64,000 bases of DNA from CALKWS01 sp051020515 (GTDB lineage Bacteria; Actinomycetota; Actinomycetes; Actinomycetales; Beutenbergiaceae), in NCBI RefSeq assembly GCF_051020515.1, contig NZ_CP194857.1:1426001-1490000 (forward strand), given 5' to 3'. Both the position numbers and the translations under genes were made by a program. Position 1 is the stretch's first letter. Each line of letters opens with the position of its first letter. This document shows positions 10,933 to 19,970 of this stretch, one piece after another. The notes beneath the pieces are model-generated. The model was not told the DNA's origin. It was given only the letters and a program-made list of their open reading frames with translations, and made no database searches.

Positions 10933-11736
10933 ATGACCAGTGCCATCGAGCAGTCCGGTCCAAGCAGCCACGGCGTGGTGGACTCCGCCGACGGAACTCC
11001 GATCGCATGGAGCCGTACCGGCGCCGGTCCCGATCTGGTCATGGTCCACTGCGTGGGCGTGTCACGGATGACGACGCCGCAACCGACCTTGCCGGACGCC
11101 CTGGCCGCACACTTCACCGTGTGGACCTATGACCGGCGCGGCACGGGTGAGAGCGGCAACAGCCTGCGGTACGACGTCCAGCGCGAGGTGGAGGACCTGA
11201 CCGCCGTGATCGACCTGGCCGGCGGTCCGGCCACCGTCTACGGATTCTCCTCCGGCGCCACGCTCGCCCTCATTGCCGCCGAAGCCGGTGCGCCGATCGA
11301 GCGGCTCGCCCTGCTGGAGCCACCGCTGCTCGACGAACCTGATCCCGACCATGACTTCAGGTCCGAGGGCGAGCGCCGTCTCGCTCAGGGACCCGAGGTG
11401 CTGCACCAGTGGTTCCAGACCGAGGTCGTCGGCGTTCCCGAGGAGGTCCTGGCCGAACTGGGGCCGCCGTCGGAGGCGAACCTGAAGGACGCGCCGTCGC
11501 TGCTGCACGAGCTGACCTTCCTCCCCGGGACGCCGGCACGGCGGTTCGCGTCCGTGGCCCAGCCCACGTTGATCGTGGCCTCGAGCGCCACCGCACCCGA
11601 GATGTATGAGTACGCCAACGGGTTGGAGGAGGCGATGCCGCACGCGCAGGTGGAGATACTGCCGGGTGAGTGGCATGGCGTGGACGACACGACCCTGACC
11701 CGCTCGATCAGCCGGTTCGCCGGCGCTGCGAGGTAG
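10933..11736 (+). CDS. alpha/beta hydrolase
   Basis: 267 aa. Alpha/beta-hydrolase fold: an HCVG oxyanion segment after strand 3, YDRRGTGESG, the nucleophile elbow GFSSGA (Ser), and a C-terminal EWHGVDD supplying the catalytic His. ATG 10933 is preceded by AGGGAGA. Size and motifs fit a small esterase or haloperoxidase-like hydrolase; the substrate cannot be told. It is divergent from an HxlR regulator with an intervening palindrome, suggesting inducible expression. Confidence 0.85.
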   Translation: MTSAIEQSGPSSHGVVDSADGTPIAWSRTGAGPDLVMVHCVGVSRMTTPQPTLPDALAAHFTVWTYDRRGTGESGNSLRYDVQREVEDLTAVIDLAGGPATVYGFSSGATLALIAAEAGAPIERLALLEPPLLDEPDPDHDFRSEGERRLAQGPEVLHQWFQTEVVGVPEEVLAELGPPSEANLKDAPSLLHELTFLPGTPARRFASVAQPTLIVASSATAPEMYEYANGLEEAMPHAQVEILPGEWHGVDDTTLTRSISRFAGAAR

Positions 11737-11838
11737 ATTCGCGCCCGCCCCCCGGCGCCGCAAAGAGCACCCGGCGGTACCGCAGGGCACGCGACGGCAC
11801 CACACCCCAGCGGACCGCACGCTCGACGACGGCCGCTG

Positions 11839-12390
11839 TCAACGGCGGATCTGCAACACTGCTGCGTCCACCGACGCCGGCACCACGAACGCCGCCCCGG
11901 GAAGATGTCGACCCACCCCGACCTTCCACTGCCGACCGCGTCCTTGCCTGGCGTGACACCTCGAGCGCGCCGGCACCGGCGGTCGCCGGCTCAGCCCGCG
12001 GGCCGCACCGCGCTGCAGGACCAGGTCCGCCGAACGCAGACCGCGAGCGGCGAGCAGGGTGCGCACAAGGTGGGTTGTCAGGGCGAACGGGGGATTCGCC
12101 ACGACCCGGAAGGGACGGCCGGGCACGTAGAACTCGCGCAGGTCGGCTTGGACCACCCGAGCTCGGCCCGCGACCCGGGCACGCAGGTCCTCCACCCGCT
12201 CCGGGTGCAGTTCGATCGCGACAACCTCGGCGCCGGAGGCGATCAGCGGTAGCGTCAGCGCACCGTTGCCGGCGCCCAGGTCGAACACCAGGTCCCCGGC
12301 GCCGACCCCGGACTCGGCCACGATCCGCCGGGCCCAGTCAGGACGTAGCGGATGCCATCCCCACGCGCCGCGGCGCCCGTTCCCGGACAC
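11839..12390 (-). CDS. rRNA adenine N6-methyltransferase-like protein (Erm/KsgA fold), short
   Basis: 183 aa. SAM motif I is FDLGAGNGALT, with the acidic residue in IELHPER, a QADLREF segment, and the catalytic NPPF motif (VVANPPFALTTHLVRTLL), all as in Erm-type 23S rRNA dimethylases. The middle part (LVLQRGAARG onward) keeps family spacing, and SVDAAVLQIRR matches the usual late segment, where this frame stops. Relatives continue for another 50-80 residues, so the C-terminus is truncated or lost through an indel near 11840. It may confer macrolide tolerance or be a housekeeping homologue; context does not tell. Confidence 0.65.
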   Translation of the reverse strand: MSGNGRRGAWGWHPLRPDWARRIVAESGVGAGDLVFDLGAGNGALTLPLIASGAEVVAIELHPERVEDLRARVAGRARVVQADLREFYVPGRPFRVVANPPFALTTHLVRTLLAARGLRSADLVLQRGAARGLSRRPPVPARSRCHARQGRGRQWKVGVGRHLPGAAFVVPASVDAAVLQIRR

Positions 12391-12496
12391 GACGCACCAT
12401 CAAGAACATATTCATGGGCATCACGGTAGGAACGAAGCGTGCCGCAGCGCCACGTATTTTTCCGCCCGGGGCCGTGTGCGCCGCGTCGACCGCGGC

Positions 12497-13577
12497 TCAG
12501 CGCTCGGCGTCGCCGGCGATGAACGCCTCCACCATCGCCCGGCCGGTCTCGTCGTCGTACTGCTGCGGCGGGGACTTCATGAAGTACGCCGACGCCGAGG
12601 TGATCGGCCCCCCGATACCCCGGTCCAGGGCGATCTTGGCCGCCCGGATCGCATCGATGATGATGCCCGCCGAGTTCGGGGAGTCCCACACCTCGAGTTT
12701 GTATTCCAAGTTCACCGGCACCTCACCGAAGGCGCGACCCTCCAGGCGCACATAGGCCCACTTGCGGTCATCGAGCCACTGCACGTAGTCCGATGGGCCG
12801 ATGTGCACGTTCCGCTCACCCAGATCGTGACCCACGTTGGAGGTCACTGCCTGCGTCTTGGAGGTCTTCTTCGACTCCAGCCGGTCCCGCTCCAGCATGT
12901 TCTTGAAGTCCATGTTGCCGCCGATGTTGAGCTGGTAGGTGCGGTCCAGCACCACCCCGCGGTCCTCGAGCAGTTTGGCCAGCACCCGGTGCGTGATCGT
13001 GGCGCCGACCTGGGACTTGATGTCATCACCGACGATCGGCAGGCCGGCGTCGGCGAACTTGCTCGCCCAGTGCGGGTCGGAGGCGATGAACACCGGCAAC
13101 GCGTTCACGAACGCCACTCCGGCCGCCAGCGCCGCCCGGGCGTAGTAGCGGGCCGCGTCCTCCGACCCAACCGGCAGGTAGCACACCAGCACATCGGCGC
13201 GTGCCTGCCGTAAGGCGGCCACCACGTCCACCGGTTCGGCGTCGGACTCCACGATCGTCTCGCGGTAGTACCGGCCAAGCCCGTCCAGGGTATCCCCGCG
13301 TTGCACCGGCACGTCTCAGCGGCGGCACATCGCAGAGCGAGATGGTGTTGTTCTCACTGGTGCCGATCGCCTCGGCCAGATCCATCCCGACCTTCTTGGC
13401 GTCGACGTCGAAGGCGGCCACGAACTCCACGTCCCGCACGTGGTAGTCGCCGAACTGGACGTGCATCAGGCCCGGCACCGTCTGGTCCGGATCGGCATCG
13501 GCGTAGAAGTGCACGCCCTGGACCAGTGAGGCGGCACAGTTGCCCACACCGGCGATCGCTACCCGAACTGAACTCAC
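12497..13577 (-). CDS. ino1: inositol-3-phosphate synthase (frameshifted)
   Basis: NAD-dependent conversion of glucose 6-phosphate to inositol 3-phosphate, the first step to phosphatidylinositol and mycothiol in actinobacteria. The N-terminal part has the Rossmann start (VRVAIAGVGNCAASLVQGV). The C-terminal part has the actinobacterial signatures GDDIKSQVGAT, LNIGGNMDFKNML and KSKKTSK-like, then DRGIGGPI and a SPPQQ segment. The frame breaks at about 13313-13317 (one extra base in GTCTCAG), joining DVPP to DVPVQRGDTLDG. Total length of about 360 aa is normal. Transcribed alone, divergent from the penicillin-binding protein. Confidence 0.92.
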
Positions 13578-13808
13578 TGTTGCTCCCTATGGTCGTGCCG
13601 GGCCCGAGGGCCGGCGGTCGGCTCGCCTTGCAGGTTAATGCCAGATGTGGGCCCGGTCACGATGGGCGGGCAGATCGTGTGAACTGGCGGTGAAGACCGT
13701 CACGCTCCGCTGTCCAGCCACGCCCGATCAGCGCATACTGGGTGAAGGCCCTCGGCAGCGAGGGCTCGCCCGTGCGCGGGCGCAGGAGTTGAGGACGAGG
13801 AGTCGCCG

Positions 13809-16471
13809 GTGCCGCAGGAGCACGGCAGGGACGCAGGGCCCGCACGCCGCAGCGTGCACGAACGAGGCGCACGCCCGGCGACGTACCCGCAGAGCGCCCC
13901 GCCGGTGAACCAGCGACTGGCTGGTCAGCGCCCTGAAGGTCAGCAGCCGGCCGGAAAGCCCGCGTGGCGATCCACCGCAGGCTCTGCGGGCGCAGGGACG
14001 ACGGCGATCGTCGGCGCGGCCGGGGGCGGTACCGCGCGGCGTGGTAGTTCCGTCAAGAGTGGCGCGAGCACCACCACCAAGGCACGGACCAGGGCGGCGA
14101 CGACGAGCAAGAGTTCGGCTGGCTCCGGGGGCCGGGGCAGCGGCGGATCCGGTGGCGGCCCGGGCGGTGGTCGCGGCGGCGGCGGTTCCGGCAGCGGCAA
14201 GTCCGGCAACGGTCGGGGCAGCAGCGGTGGTGACGGAAAGGGCGGGTTCTGGAACTATCCCCGCCGCGGAAAAGGGCCGGTGCTGCGCTGGTTGCCGGGC
14301 TGGCGGTTCCTGGTGGGTGTGCCTTCCTGACCCTGGTCGCCCTGGGCGTGGGCGTCTTCGTGGCCGCTTACCTGACCATCGACATCCCCGAACCCGAAGA
14401 GTTCGCGATGTCGGAGACCTCCACCGTCTTCTACGCCGACGGAGAGACCCCGATGGGCTCCTTCGCCGAGGTGGACCGCCAGATCATCGATCCTGCCACG
14501 CTGCCCGAGCACGTCGGTCAGGCGGTGGTGGCCTCGGAGGATCGACGGTTCTACTCCAACGTGGGCGTGGACCCCATGGGGATCCTGCGCGCGCTGTGGA
14601 ACAATGTGCGCGGTAACCCCACCCAGGGTGGCTCCACCATTACCCAGCAGTACGTGGAGCGGTACTACGTGGGCCAGACCACCAGTTATGCGGGCAAGTT
14701 CCAGGAGGCGATCCTGGCCCTGAAGATCGACCGGGAGCAGTCCAAGGACGAGATTCTGGGCAACTACCTCAACACGATCTATTTCGGCCGGGGTGCCTAT
14801 GGGATCGAGCGGGCCGCCCAGGAGTACTTCGACAAGCCCGCCGAGGAATTGACCGTGGAGGAGTCCGCCGTGCTGGCCGGCATCATCCCGGCACCCTCGC
14901 GCTGGGACCCGGACATCAATCCCGATCAGGCCCAGGAACGGTTCGGCCGCACCCTGCGGTACATGGTGGAGACGGGCTTCATCACCCAGGACGAGGCGGA
15001 TGCGGCCGAGTTCCCCGAGGTGGCCGAAGCCGTACGCACCAACGTCTACGCCGGCCCGAACGGACACCTGCTGGCCATGGTGCGCGACGAACTGGTCGCG
15101 GCCGAGTTCACCGAGGCGGAGATCGACGGCGGCGGGATGCAGATCACCACCACCATCGATCAGACCATGCAGGACGCTGCGGTCGAGTCGGCCCAGGACC
15201 TGCCCGAGGACGCCCCGGAGGAGTTGCGGGTGGCCCTGAGTTCGGTGGACAACGAAACCGGTGCGATCCTGGCGTTGTACGGGGGCCGGGACTATCTGGA
15301 GGTCCAGCGCAACGCCGCCACCCAGGACACCGCCCAGGGCGGGTCCACGTTCAAGGTCTTCACCCTGTTGGCTGCCCTGGAGAACGACATCACGCTGGAA
15401 CAGCGCTACCCCAGTTACTCCCCCATGGAGATCGACGGGTATGACGCCCCGGTGCGGAACTTCGACTCACCACGCAACCGCGGCAACATCGACCTGGTCC
15501 ACGCCACCTACGACTCGGTGAACACCTATTACGTGCAGCTCAACCAGGAGGTGGGACCGGAACAGACGGTGGATATGGCCCACCGCCTCGGGCTTCCCGA
15601 AGACACCGCGGGCCTGGAGCCGGTGATCTCGAACGTGCTCGGGAGCGCCTCCCCGCGCAATATCGACATGGCCAGGGCCTTCGCCACCATCGCCTCAGGC
15701 GGTGAGCGTCACCAGAACTACATCGTGGCCGAAGCCACCGGCCCGCAGGGCAATGTGATCTACACCGGTGAAGGTTCCGCTGAACAGGTCGTCGACACCC
15801 AGGTCACCGCAGATGCCACCTACGCGATGAGCCAGGTGGTCGAGCGCGGTACCGGTTCCACCGCCAACCAGTTGGGCCGTCCCGCCGCAGGCAAGACCGG
15901 ATCGTCCAACGACTACCGGTCCGCGTGGTTCGTGGGCTTCGTCCCGCAGATCACCACCGCGGTCTCGATGTACCAGGTGGGCGAGGACGGCTCGGAGGAG
16001 GCGATGGGCGGCTGGGGCGGCCAGAACGTGATCTCCGGCGGCAGTTTCCCCACCCAGATCTGGACCGACTTCATGACCGTGGCGGTGGCGGACCTGGACG
16101 TGGAGCAATTCCCCGAGCGCTCCCAGCCGGTCGCCCCGCCCGCTCCGCAGCCCACCCGGCAGCCCACCCAGGAGGAGACGCAGGAGCCCGAGGAGGAGGA
16201 GACCGAGGAGCCCGAGGAGGAGGAGCCTGAGGAGCCCGAGGAGGAGGAGACGGAGGAGCCCACGGACGAGCCCACCGAGGAGCCCACCGAGGAGCCCACC
16301 GAGGAACCCACGGAGGAGCCGACCGAGGAGCCCACCGACGACCCCGGCAACGGCAACGGCGGCAACGGCGGCAGTGGCGGCGGCAACGGCGGGGGCGACG
16401 GCGACGGCGATGGCGACACCGACGCGGAGGGCCTCTCGGTGCCCCCGTTGTTCGGCCGGGACAACGACTGA
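13809..16471 (+). CDS. class A penicillin-binding protein (transglycosylase/transpeptidase), frameshifted near TM
   Basis: Polymerises and cross-links peptidoglycan. Order: a Gly/Ser/Arg-rich cytoplasmic tail (13809-14270), one membrane helix (about 14300-14380), a GT51 domain with EDRRFY and GGSTITQQ (about 14530-14650), a transpeptidase with STFK (about 15340), SVN (15517-15525) and KTGSS (about 15890), and a C-terminal Pro/Glu/Thr-rich tail of EEPT repeats ending in a Gly/Asn stretch. The frame breaks at 14320-14321 (one G missing): VGVAFLTLV reads through when it is restored. GTG 13809 is the probable start; the tail is low complexity, so this is uncertain. It lies upstream of rpsF with a gap of about 250 bp. 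Confidence 0.9.
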
Positions 16472-16722
16472 CGCCGTGGCGAAAGCCCTCTGACGTCGCG
16501 GCACCTGCCCTGACCTCGGCGGATACCGCTCGCGAACTCGAGACACTTGCCGCGTAGTCGGCGTTCAACACTTAGGTGAGGAATGCCACGCCCGCAGGGC
16601 CGCCGTCGTCGGCTATCCTCGGGGGTGGCCTCCGTGCGCCCTGCGCACGCCCGGGCCTTCGCATCACCCTCCTGTCACGGAGAGACCGTGACCGCCAAGT
16701 CCAGAGGAGGTGGGTTGAAAGC

Positions 16723-17031
16723 ATGCGCAATTACGAAATGATGGTGATCCTCGACCCCGAGGTCGATGAACGCACCGTGGCTCCGTCGTTGGAGAAGTTC
16801 CTCAACGTCATCACCAGCGGTGGTGGCACCATCGAGAAGGTGGATGTCTGGGGCCGGCGTCGCCTGGCCTTCGAGATCGACCGTCGTTCCGAGGGCATCT
16901 ACGCCGTCATCGACATGATCGCCACCCCCGAGCTCGCTCAGGAGCTCGACCGCCAGCTCGGCCTGAACGAGTCCGTGCTGCGCACCAAGCTCATCCGCCC
17001 GGAGACGCGCAGCAAGCGCGCCGAGGACTAA
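16723..17031 (+). CDS. rpsF: 30S ribosomal protein S6
   Basis: 102 aa. Starts MRNYEMMVILDP and contains WGRRRLAFEI plus the usual acidic ending. ATG 16723 is preceded by AGAGGAGG, with somewhat longer spacing than usual. First gene of the rpsF-ssb-rpsR-rplI operon; S6 pairs with S18 on the 30S platform. The ssb start follows after 10 bp. Confidence 0.97.
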   Translation: MRNYEMMVILDPEVDERTVAPSLEKFLNVITSGGGTIEKVDVWGRRRLAFEIDRRSEGIYAVIDMIATPELAQELDRQLGLNESVLRTKLIRPETRSKRAED

Positions 17032-17041
17032 GGAGCGCCGC

Positions 17042-17554
17042 ATGGCTGGAGAAACCGTCATCACCGTGGTCGGCAACCTGACCGCGGACCCTGAACTCCG
17101 GTTCACCCCCTCGGGTGCAGCCGTTGCCAACTTCACGGTCGCCTCGACCCCGCGGCAGTTCGACCGCCAGTCGAACGAGTGGAAGGACGGCGAGACGCTG
17201 TTCCTGCGCTGCTCGATCTGGCGCGAAGCCGCCGAGAACGTGGCCGAGTCCCTGACCAAGGGGATGCGCGTCATCGCCCAGGGCCGCCTCGTGCAGCGCT
17301 CCTTCGAGACCCGTGAGGGCGAGAAGCGCACCGTGGTGGAACTACAGGTCGACGAGGTCGGCCCGTCCATGCGGTACGCCACCGCGAAGGTCACCCGCGC
17401 CCAGCGTGGCGGCGGAGGTGGCGGTTACGGCGGCGGAGGCGGCGGTGGCTACGGCGGCGGCGGCGGAGGCCAGCAGAGTTCCGGCGGTGGCAACCAGCCC
17501 GACGATCCCTGGGCATCCGGCGGCTCCACCTTCGGTGACGAGCCCCCGTTCTGA
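17042..17554 (+). CDS. ssb: single-stranded DNA-binding protein
   Basis: 170 aa. An N-terminal OB fold (VVGNLTADPELRFTPSG to about residue 110), a Gly-rich flexible linker (17405-17480), and the conserved acidic tip DEPPF at the very C-terminus, which recruits replication and repair partners. GGAG lies close upstream of the ATG. It sits between rpsF and rpsR, the standard arrangement. Confidence 0.97.
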   Translation: MAGETVITVVGNLTADPELRFTPSGAAVANFTVASTPRQFDRQSNEWKDGETLFLRCSIWREAAENVAESLTKGMRVIAQGRLVQRSFETREGEKRTVVELQVDEVGPSMRYATAKVTRAQRGGGGGGYGGGGGGGYGGGGGGQQSSGGGNQPDDPWASGGSTFGDEPPF

Positions 17555-17614
17555 TACGAACCATTCATTCTTGCCGGGCCCGTGCCCGGCACCCGCACAT
17601 CAAGGAGTACCCCC

Positions 17615-17863
17615 ATGGCTAAGCAGCCGCCCCGCACCAAACCGGTGGTGAAGAAGAAGGCCAACCCGCTCAAGGCAGCCAAGCTCGAGAACGGGATCGA
17701 CTACAAGGACACTGCGCTGCTGCGCAAGTTCATCTCCGACCGCGGCAAGATCCGGGCCCGCCGGGTCACCGGTGTCACCACCCAGGAGCAGCGCCAGATC
17801 GCTCGGGCCGTCAAGAACGCGCGCGAGATGGCCCTGCTGCCGTACTCGAGCTCGGCTCGCTGA
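17615..17863 (+). CDS. rpsR: 30S ribosomal protein S18, cysteine-free (C-minus) form
   Basis: 82 aa. Core IDYKDTALLRKFISDRGKI and ARRVTG followed by KNAREMALLPY are canonical. The N-terminal zinc ribbon cysteines of the C-plus form are replaced (KKKANPLKAAKL), and there is no Cys in the protein, so it should not bind zinc. AAGGAG lies 9 bp before ATG 17615. Third gene of the operon. Confidence 0.96.
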   Translation: MAKQPPRTKPVVKKKANPLKAAKLENGIDYKDTALLRKFISDRGKIRARRVTGVTTQEQRQIARAVKNAREMALLPYSSSAR

Positions 17864-17882
17864 GGCTGAGGAGAAGAAGACT

Positions 17883-18338
17883 ATGGCGACCAAACTGATC
17901 CTCACCCATGAGGTGACCGGCCTGGGCGCACCAGGCGACGTGATCGAGGTCAAGGACGGGTACGCACGCAACTACCTGCTGCCCCGTGGACTGGCCACCG
18001 GCTGGACCAAGGGCGCCGAGCGCCAGATCGAACAGATCCGCCGGGCCCGCACCAAGCGAGAGATCGCGACCGTGGAGGACGCCCGCGCGGTGCGAGACGC
18101 ACTGCAGGCCAAGACCGTGGTGGTCCCCGTCAACGCCGGCGCCGGCGGGCGCCTGTACGGCGCGGTGACCACCTCCGAGATCGCCGAGGCCATCTCGGCC
18201 GCCGGTGGTCCGAGCGTGGACAAGCGCAAGGTGGAGGTCGATCAGCCGATCAAGTCCTTGGGCGAGCACACCGTCCAGGTTCGCCTGCACACCGATGTGT
18301 CCGCGACCGTTGAGGTCCACGTCGTTCCGGCGTCCTGA
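17883..18338 (+). CDS. rplI: 50S ribosomal protein L9
   Basis: 151 aa. The N-terminal domain starts MATKLILTHEVTGLG and includes GYARNYLLPRGLA. A long connecting helix and the C-terminal domain (RLYGAVTTSEIAEAI) follow. GAGGAGAAGA precedes the ATG by a few bases. Last gene of the operon, followed by a strong hairpin. Confidence 0.97.
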   Translation: MATKLILTHEVTGLGAPGDVIEVKDGYARNYLLPRGLATGWTKGAERQIEQIRRARTKREIATVEDARAVRDALQAKTVVVPVNAGAGGRLYGAVTTSEIAEAISAAGGPSVDKRKVEVDQPIKSLGEHTVQVRLHTDVSATVEVHVVPAS

Positions 18339-18369
18339 CCCACGCTTGATCGCGCGTGCAGCGCGCAAC

Positions 18370-18408
18370 CACGCGGCCCGGTGCCCCTTGCGGGTGCCGG
18401 GCCGCGTG
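18370..18408 (+). terminator. Terminator hairpin after rplI
   Basis: Perfect 12-bp arms CACGCGGCCCGG (18370-18381) and CCGGGCCGCGTG (18397-18408) around a 15-nt loop, 31 bp past the rplI stop. There is no clear T-tract, as is common in GC-rich actinobacteria. Confidence 0.75.
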
Positions 18409-18586
18409 CTGTGCGGGCTGCGTTGGCGCACCGCCAATCCTGCAGGCTGCCTCCCGGACGCCCAGCACCTCCTCCGCACCGATGCGGTGCGCCCGGGCCC
18501 GCCTCCTCGGGGCAGTTCTGCCCATGGTCCGGGCGGGGCGCGCCCGCCAGAGTGGGTCCGACACGAACTCCCGACGAAAGGTCATC

Positions 18587-18886
18587 ATGCTCAAGAAGTT
18601 CAGCGCCGTCCTCCTGGCCGGCCTCCTCCTCCTGGCCGCGTGCAGCAATGCCGTGGGGCAGTCCGAGGTCGAGGAGACCACGGGCAACAGCCTGGAGGGG
18701 CTGATCGGAGAGCGCCCCCATGTGGAGTGCCCAGGTGACCTGGATGCCGAGATCGGTACCGAGATGACGTGCGTGGCCTCGATGGAGGGGGAGCCTGATG
18801 AGTACGAGGTCTACCTGGTGGTCAGCGAGGTGGACGACGGCACCGCCTACTTCGACATCGAGGTGGCCGAACAGCCGATCGGCTGA
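18587..18886 (+). CDS. DUF4333-type lipoprotein
   Basis: 99 aa. A signal peptide with lipobox LLAAC (Cys about residue 19) marks a secreted lipoprotein. The mature part carries a short DUF4333-like domain with two further Cys (HVECPG and EMTCVA) that could form a disulfide, as in the family. The role is unknown. It stands alone between the rplI terminator and the convergent LacI gene. Confidence 0.75.
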   Translation: MLKKFSAVLLAGLLLLAACSNAVGQSEVEETTGNSLEGLIGERPHVECPGDLDAEIGTEMTCVASMEGEPDEYEVYLVVSEVDDGTAYFDIEVAEQPIG

Positions 18887-18940
18887 GTTCCCCACCGGCT
18901 GAGCGCGACCCATCGGCCTGAGCCCGGCGCCGCCGCCGGC

Positions 18941-19966
18941 TCAGGCCGATTCGCGTACCAGGAGGCGGTGCGACACCTTCCGCGCGGTGCCTTCGGTTTC
19001 ACCGGGGACGGTCCTGCCGTCGAAGATCTCGATCGCCAGGTCCACCGCGTGCTCGGCCACCTCGTCGAGGTCCAGTGCCAGGGTGGTCAGTTCCGGCGAG
19101 ACCACCGTGCCCAGGCTCAGCCCGTCGATTCCGGCGACCCGCACCTGGTCAGGCACCGCGATCCCGGCCCGGCGGAAGCCCTTGAGCAACCCGCACGCGG
19201 TGAGGTCGTTGAAACCCAGCACCGCATCGGCCGCGGCGGCGCCGGACTGGATCTCGGGCACCAGTGCGGCTGCCACGCTGATCCCTCCGGCCAGGTCATC
19301 ACCGCCGGAGCGGGTGGGGTCCCCACCGGCCCCGGGCTCCGGGTAGGTCAGCACCCGCACCGGCACCTGGTGCCGGGCCATCGCGGCGGTGAACTCCCGG
19401 GCCCGCGCGTTCCCGGACCCGGGCACCGCCATCACCGGGTGGCGCACCCCTGCCCCAGCCAGGTGGTCGGCCAGATCTGCCATCGCCGCGGCGGCATCGA
19501 AACGCACCACCGCATGGCCGGACCCCGCATCGCCGTCGATCACCACCAGTGGAAGCAGGTCACCCCGGTGGTCGTGCGGGATGGCACCCAGATAGCCGAC
19601 GACGGCGTCCGCCTGCTCACCGAGATCGGCGAGCAGTTGCTTCGGGCTGCTGGCGTGCCGGGAGTCGGCCAGCACCACGTTCCAGCCGCGCCGGGCCGCC
19701 GCCCCCACCACGGCCGAGGCCAGTTCTGGGTAATAGGGGTTGATCAGGCTGTGCACCACCAGGGCGATGGTGCGGCGCTGCCCGCTGACCAGGTCCCGGC
19801 CGAACCGCGAGGGCCGGTACCGCAACTCCCGGGCCACCTGCAGCACCCGCTCCCGGGTGGCCGGGGCGATCTCGGCCATGTCGTTCATCGCCCGGGTCAC
19901 CGTCTGGCGGGACACCCCGGCCGCAGCCGCCACATCGACGATCGTGACCCTGCCGCGCGCGGCCAT
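18941..19966 (-). CDS. LacI family transcriptional regulator
   Basis: 341 aa from ATG 19966. The N-terminal HTH (VTIVDVAAAAGVSRQTVTRAMND) and hinge (YRPSRFGRDL) are typical. The periplasmic-binding-like sensor domain has FNDLTACGLLKGFRRAGI and VAGIDGLSLG. An upstream in-frame ATG exists, but the HTH begins right after 19966. It starts 5 bp after the oxidoreductase stop, so it is in one operon with it. The perfect palindrome at 22050-22067 upstream of that operon is its likely operator, implying autoregulation by a sugar-like inducer. Confidence 0.92.
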   Translation of the reverse strand: MAARGRVTIVDVAAAAGVSRQTVTRAMNDMAEIAPATRERVLQVARELRYRPSRFGRDLVSGQRRTIALVVHSLINPYYPELASAVVGAAARRGWNVVLADSRHASSPKQLLADLGEQADAVVGYLGAIPHDHRGDLLPLVVIDGDAGSGHAVVRFDAAAAMADLADHLAGAGVRHPVMAVPGSGNARAREFTAAMARHQVPVRVLTYPEPGAGGDPTRSGGDDLAGGISVAAALVPEIQSGAAAADAVLGFNDLTACGLLKGFRRAGIAVPDQVRVAGIDGLSLGTVVSPELTTLALDLDEVAEHAVDLAIEIFDGRTVPGETEGTARKVSHRLLVRESA

Positions 19967-19970
19967 CGGC

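Noticed and set aside
11062..11820. 252-codon minus-strand ORF overlapping the alpha/beta hydrolase
   Set aside because: Antisense to a gene with all catalytic motifs and without recognisable domains itself.
16580..16722. Ribosomal-protein leader (S6:S18-binding) RNA upstream of rpsF
   Set aside because: Some GC-rich pairing can be drawn, but I cannot identify the conserved bulge motif with confidence.
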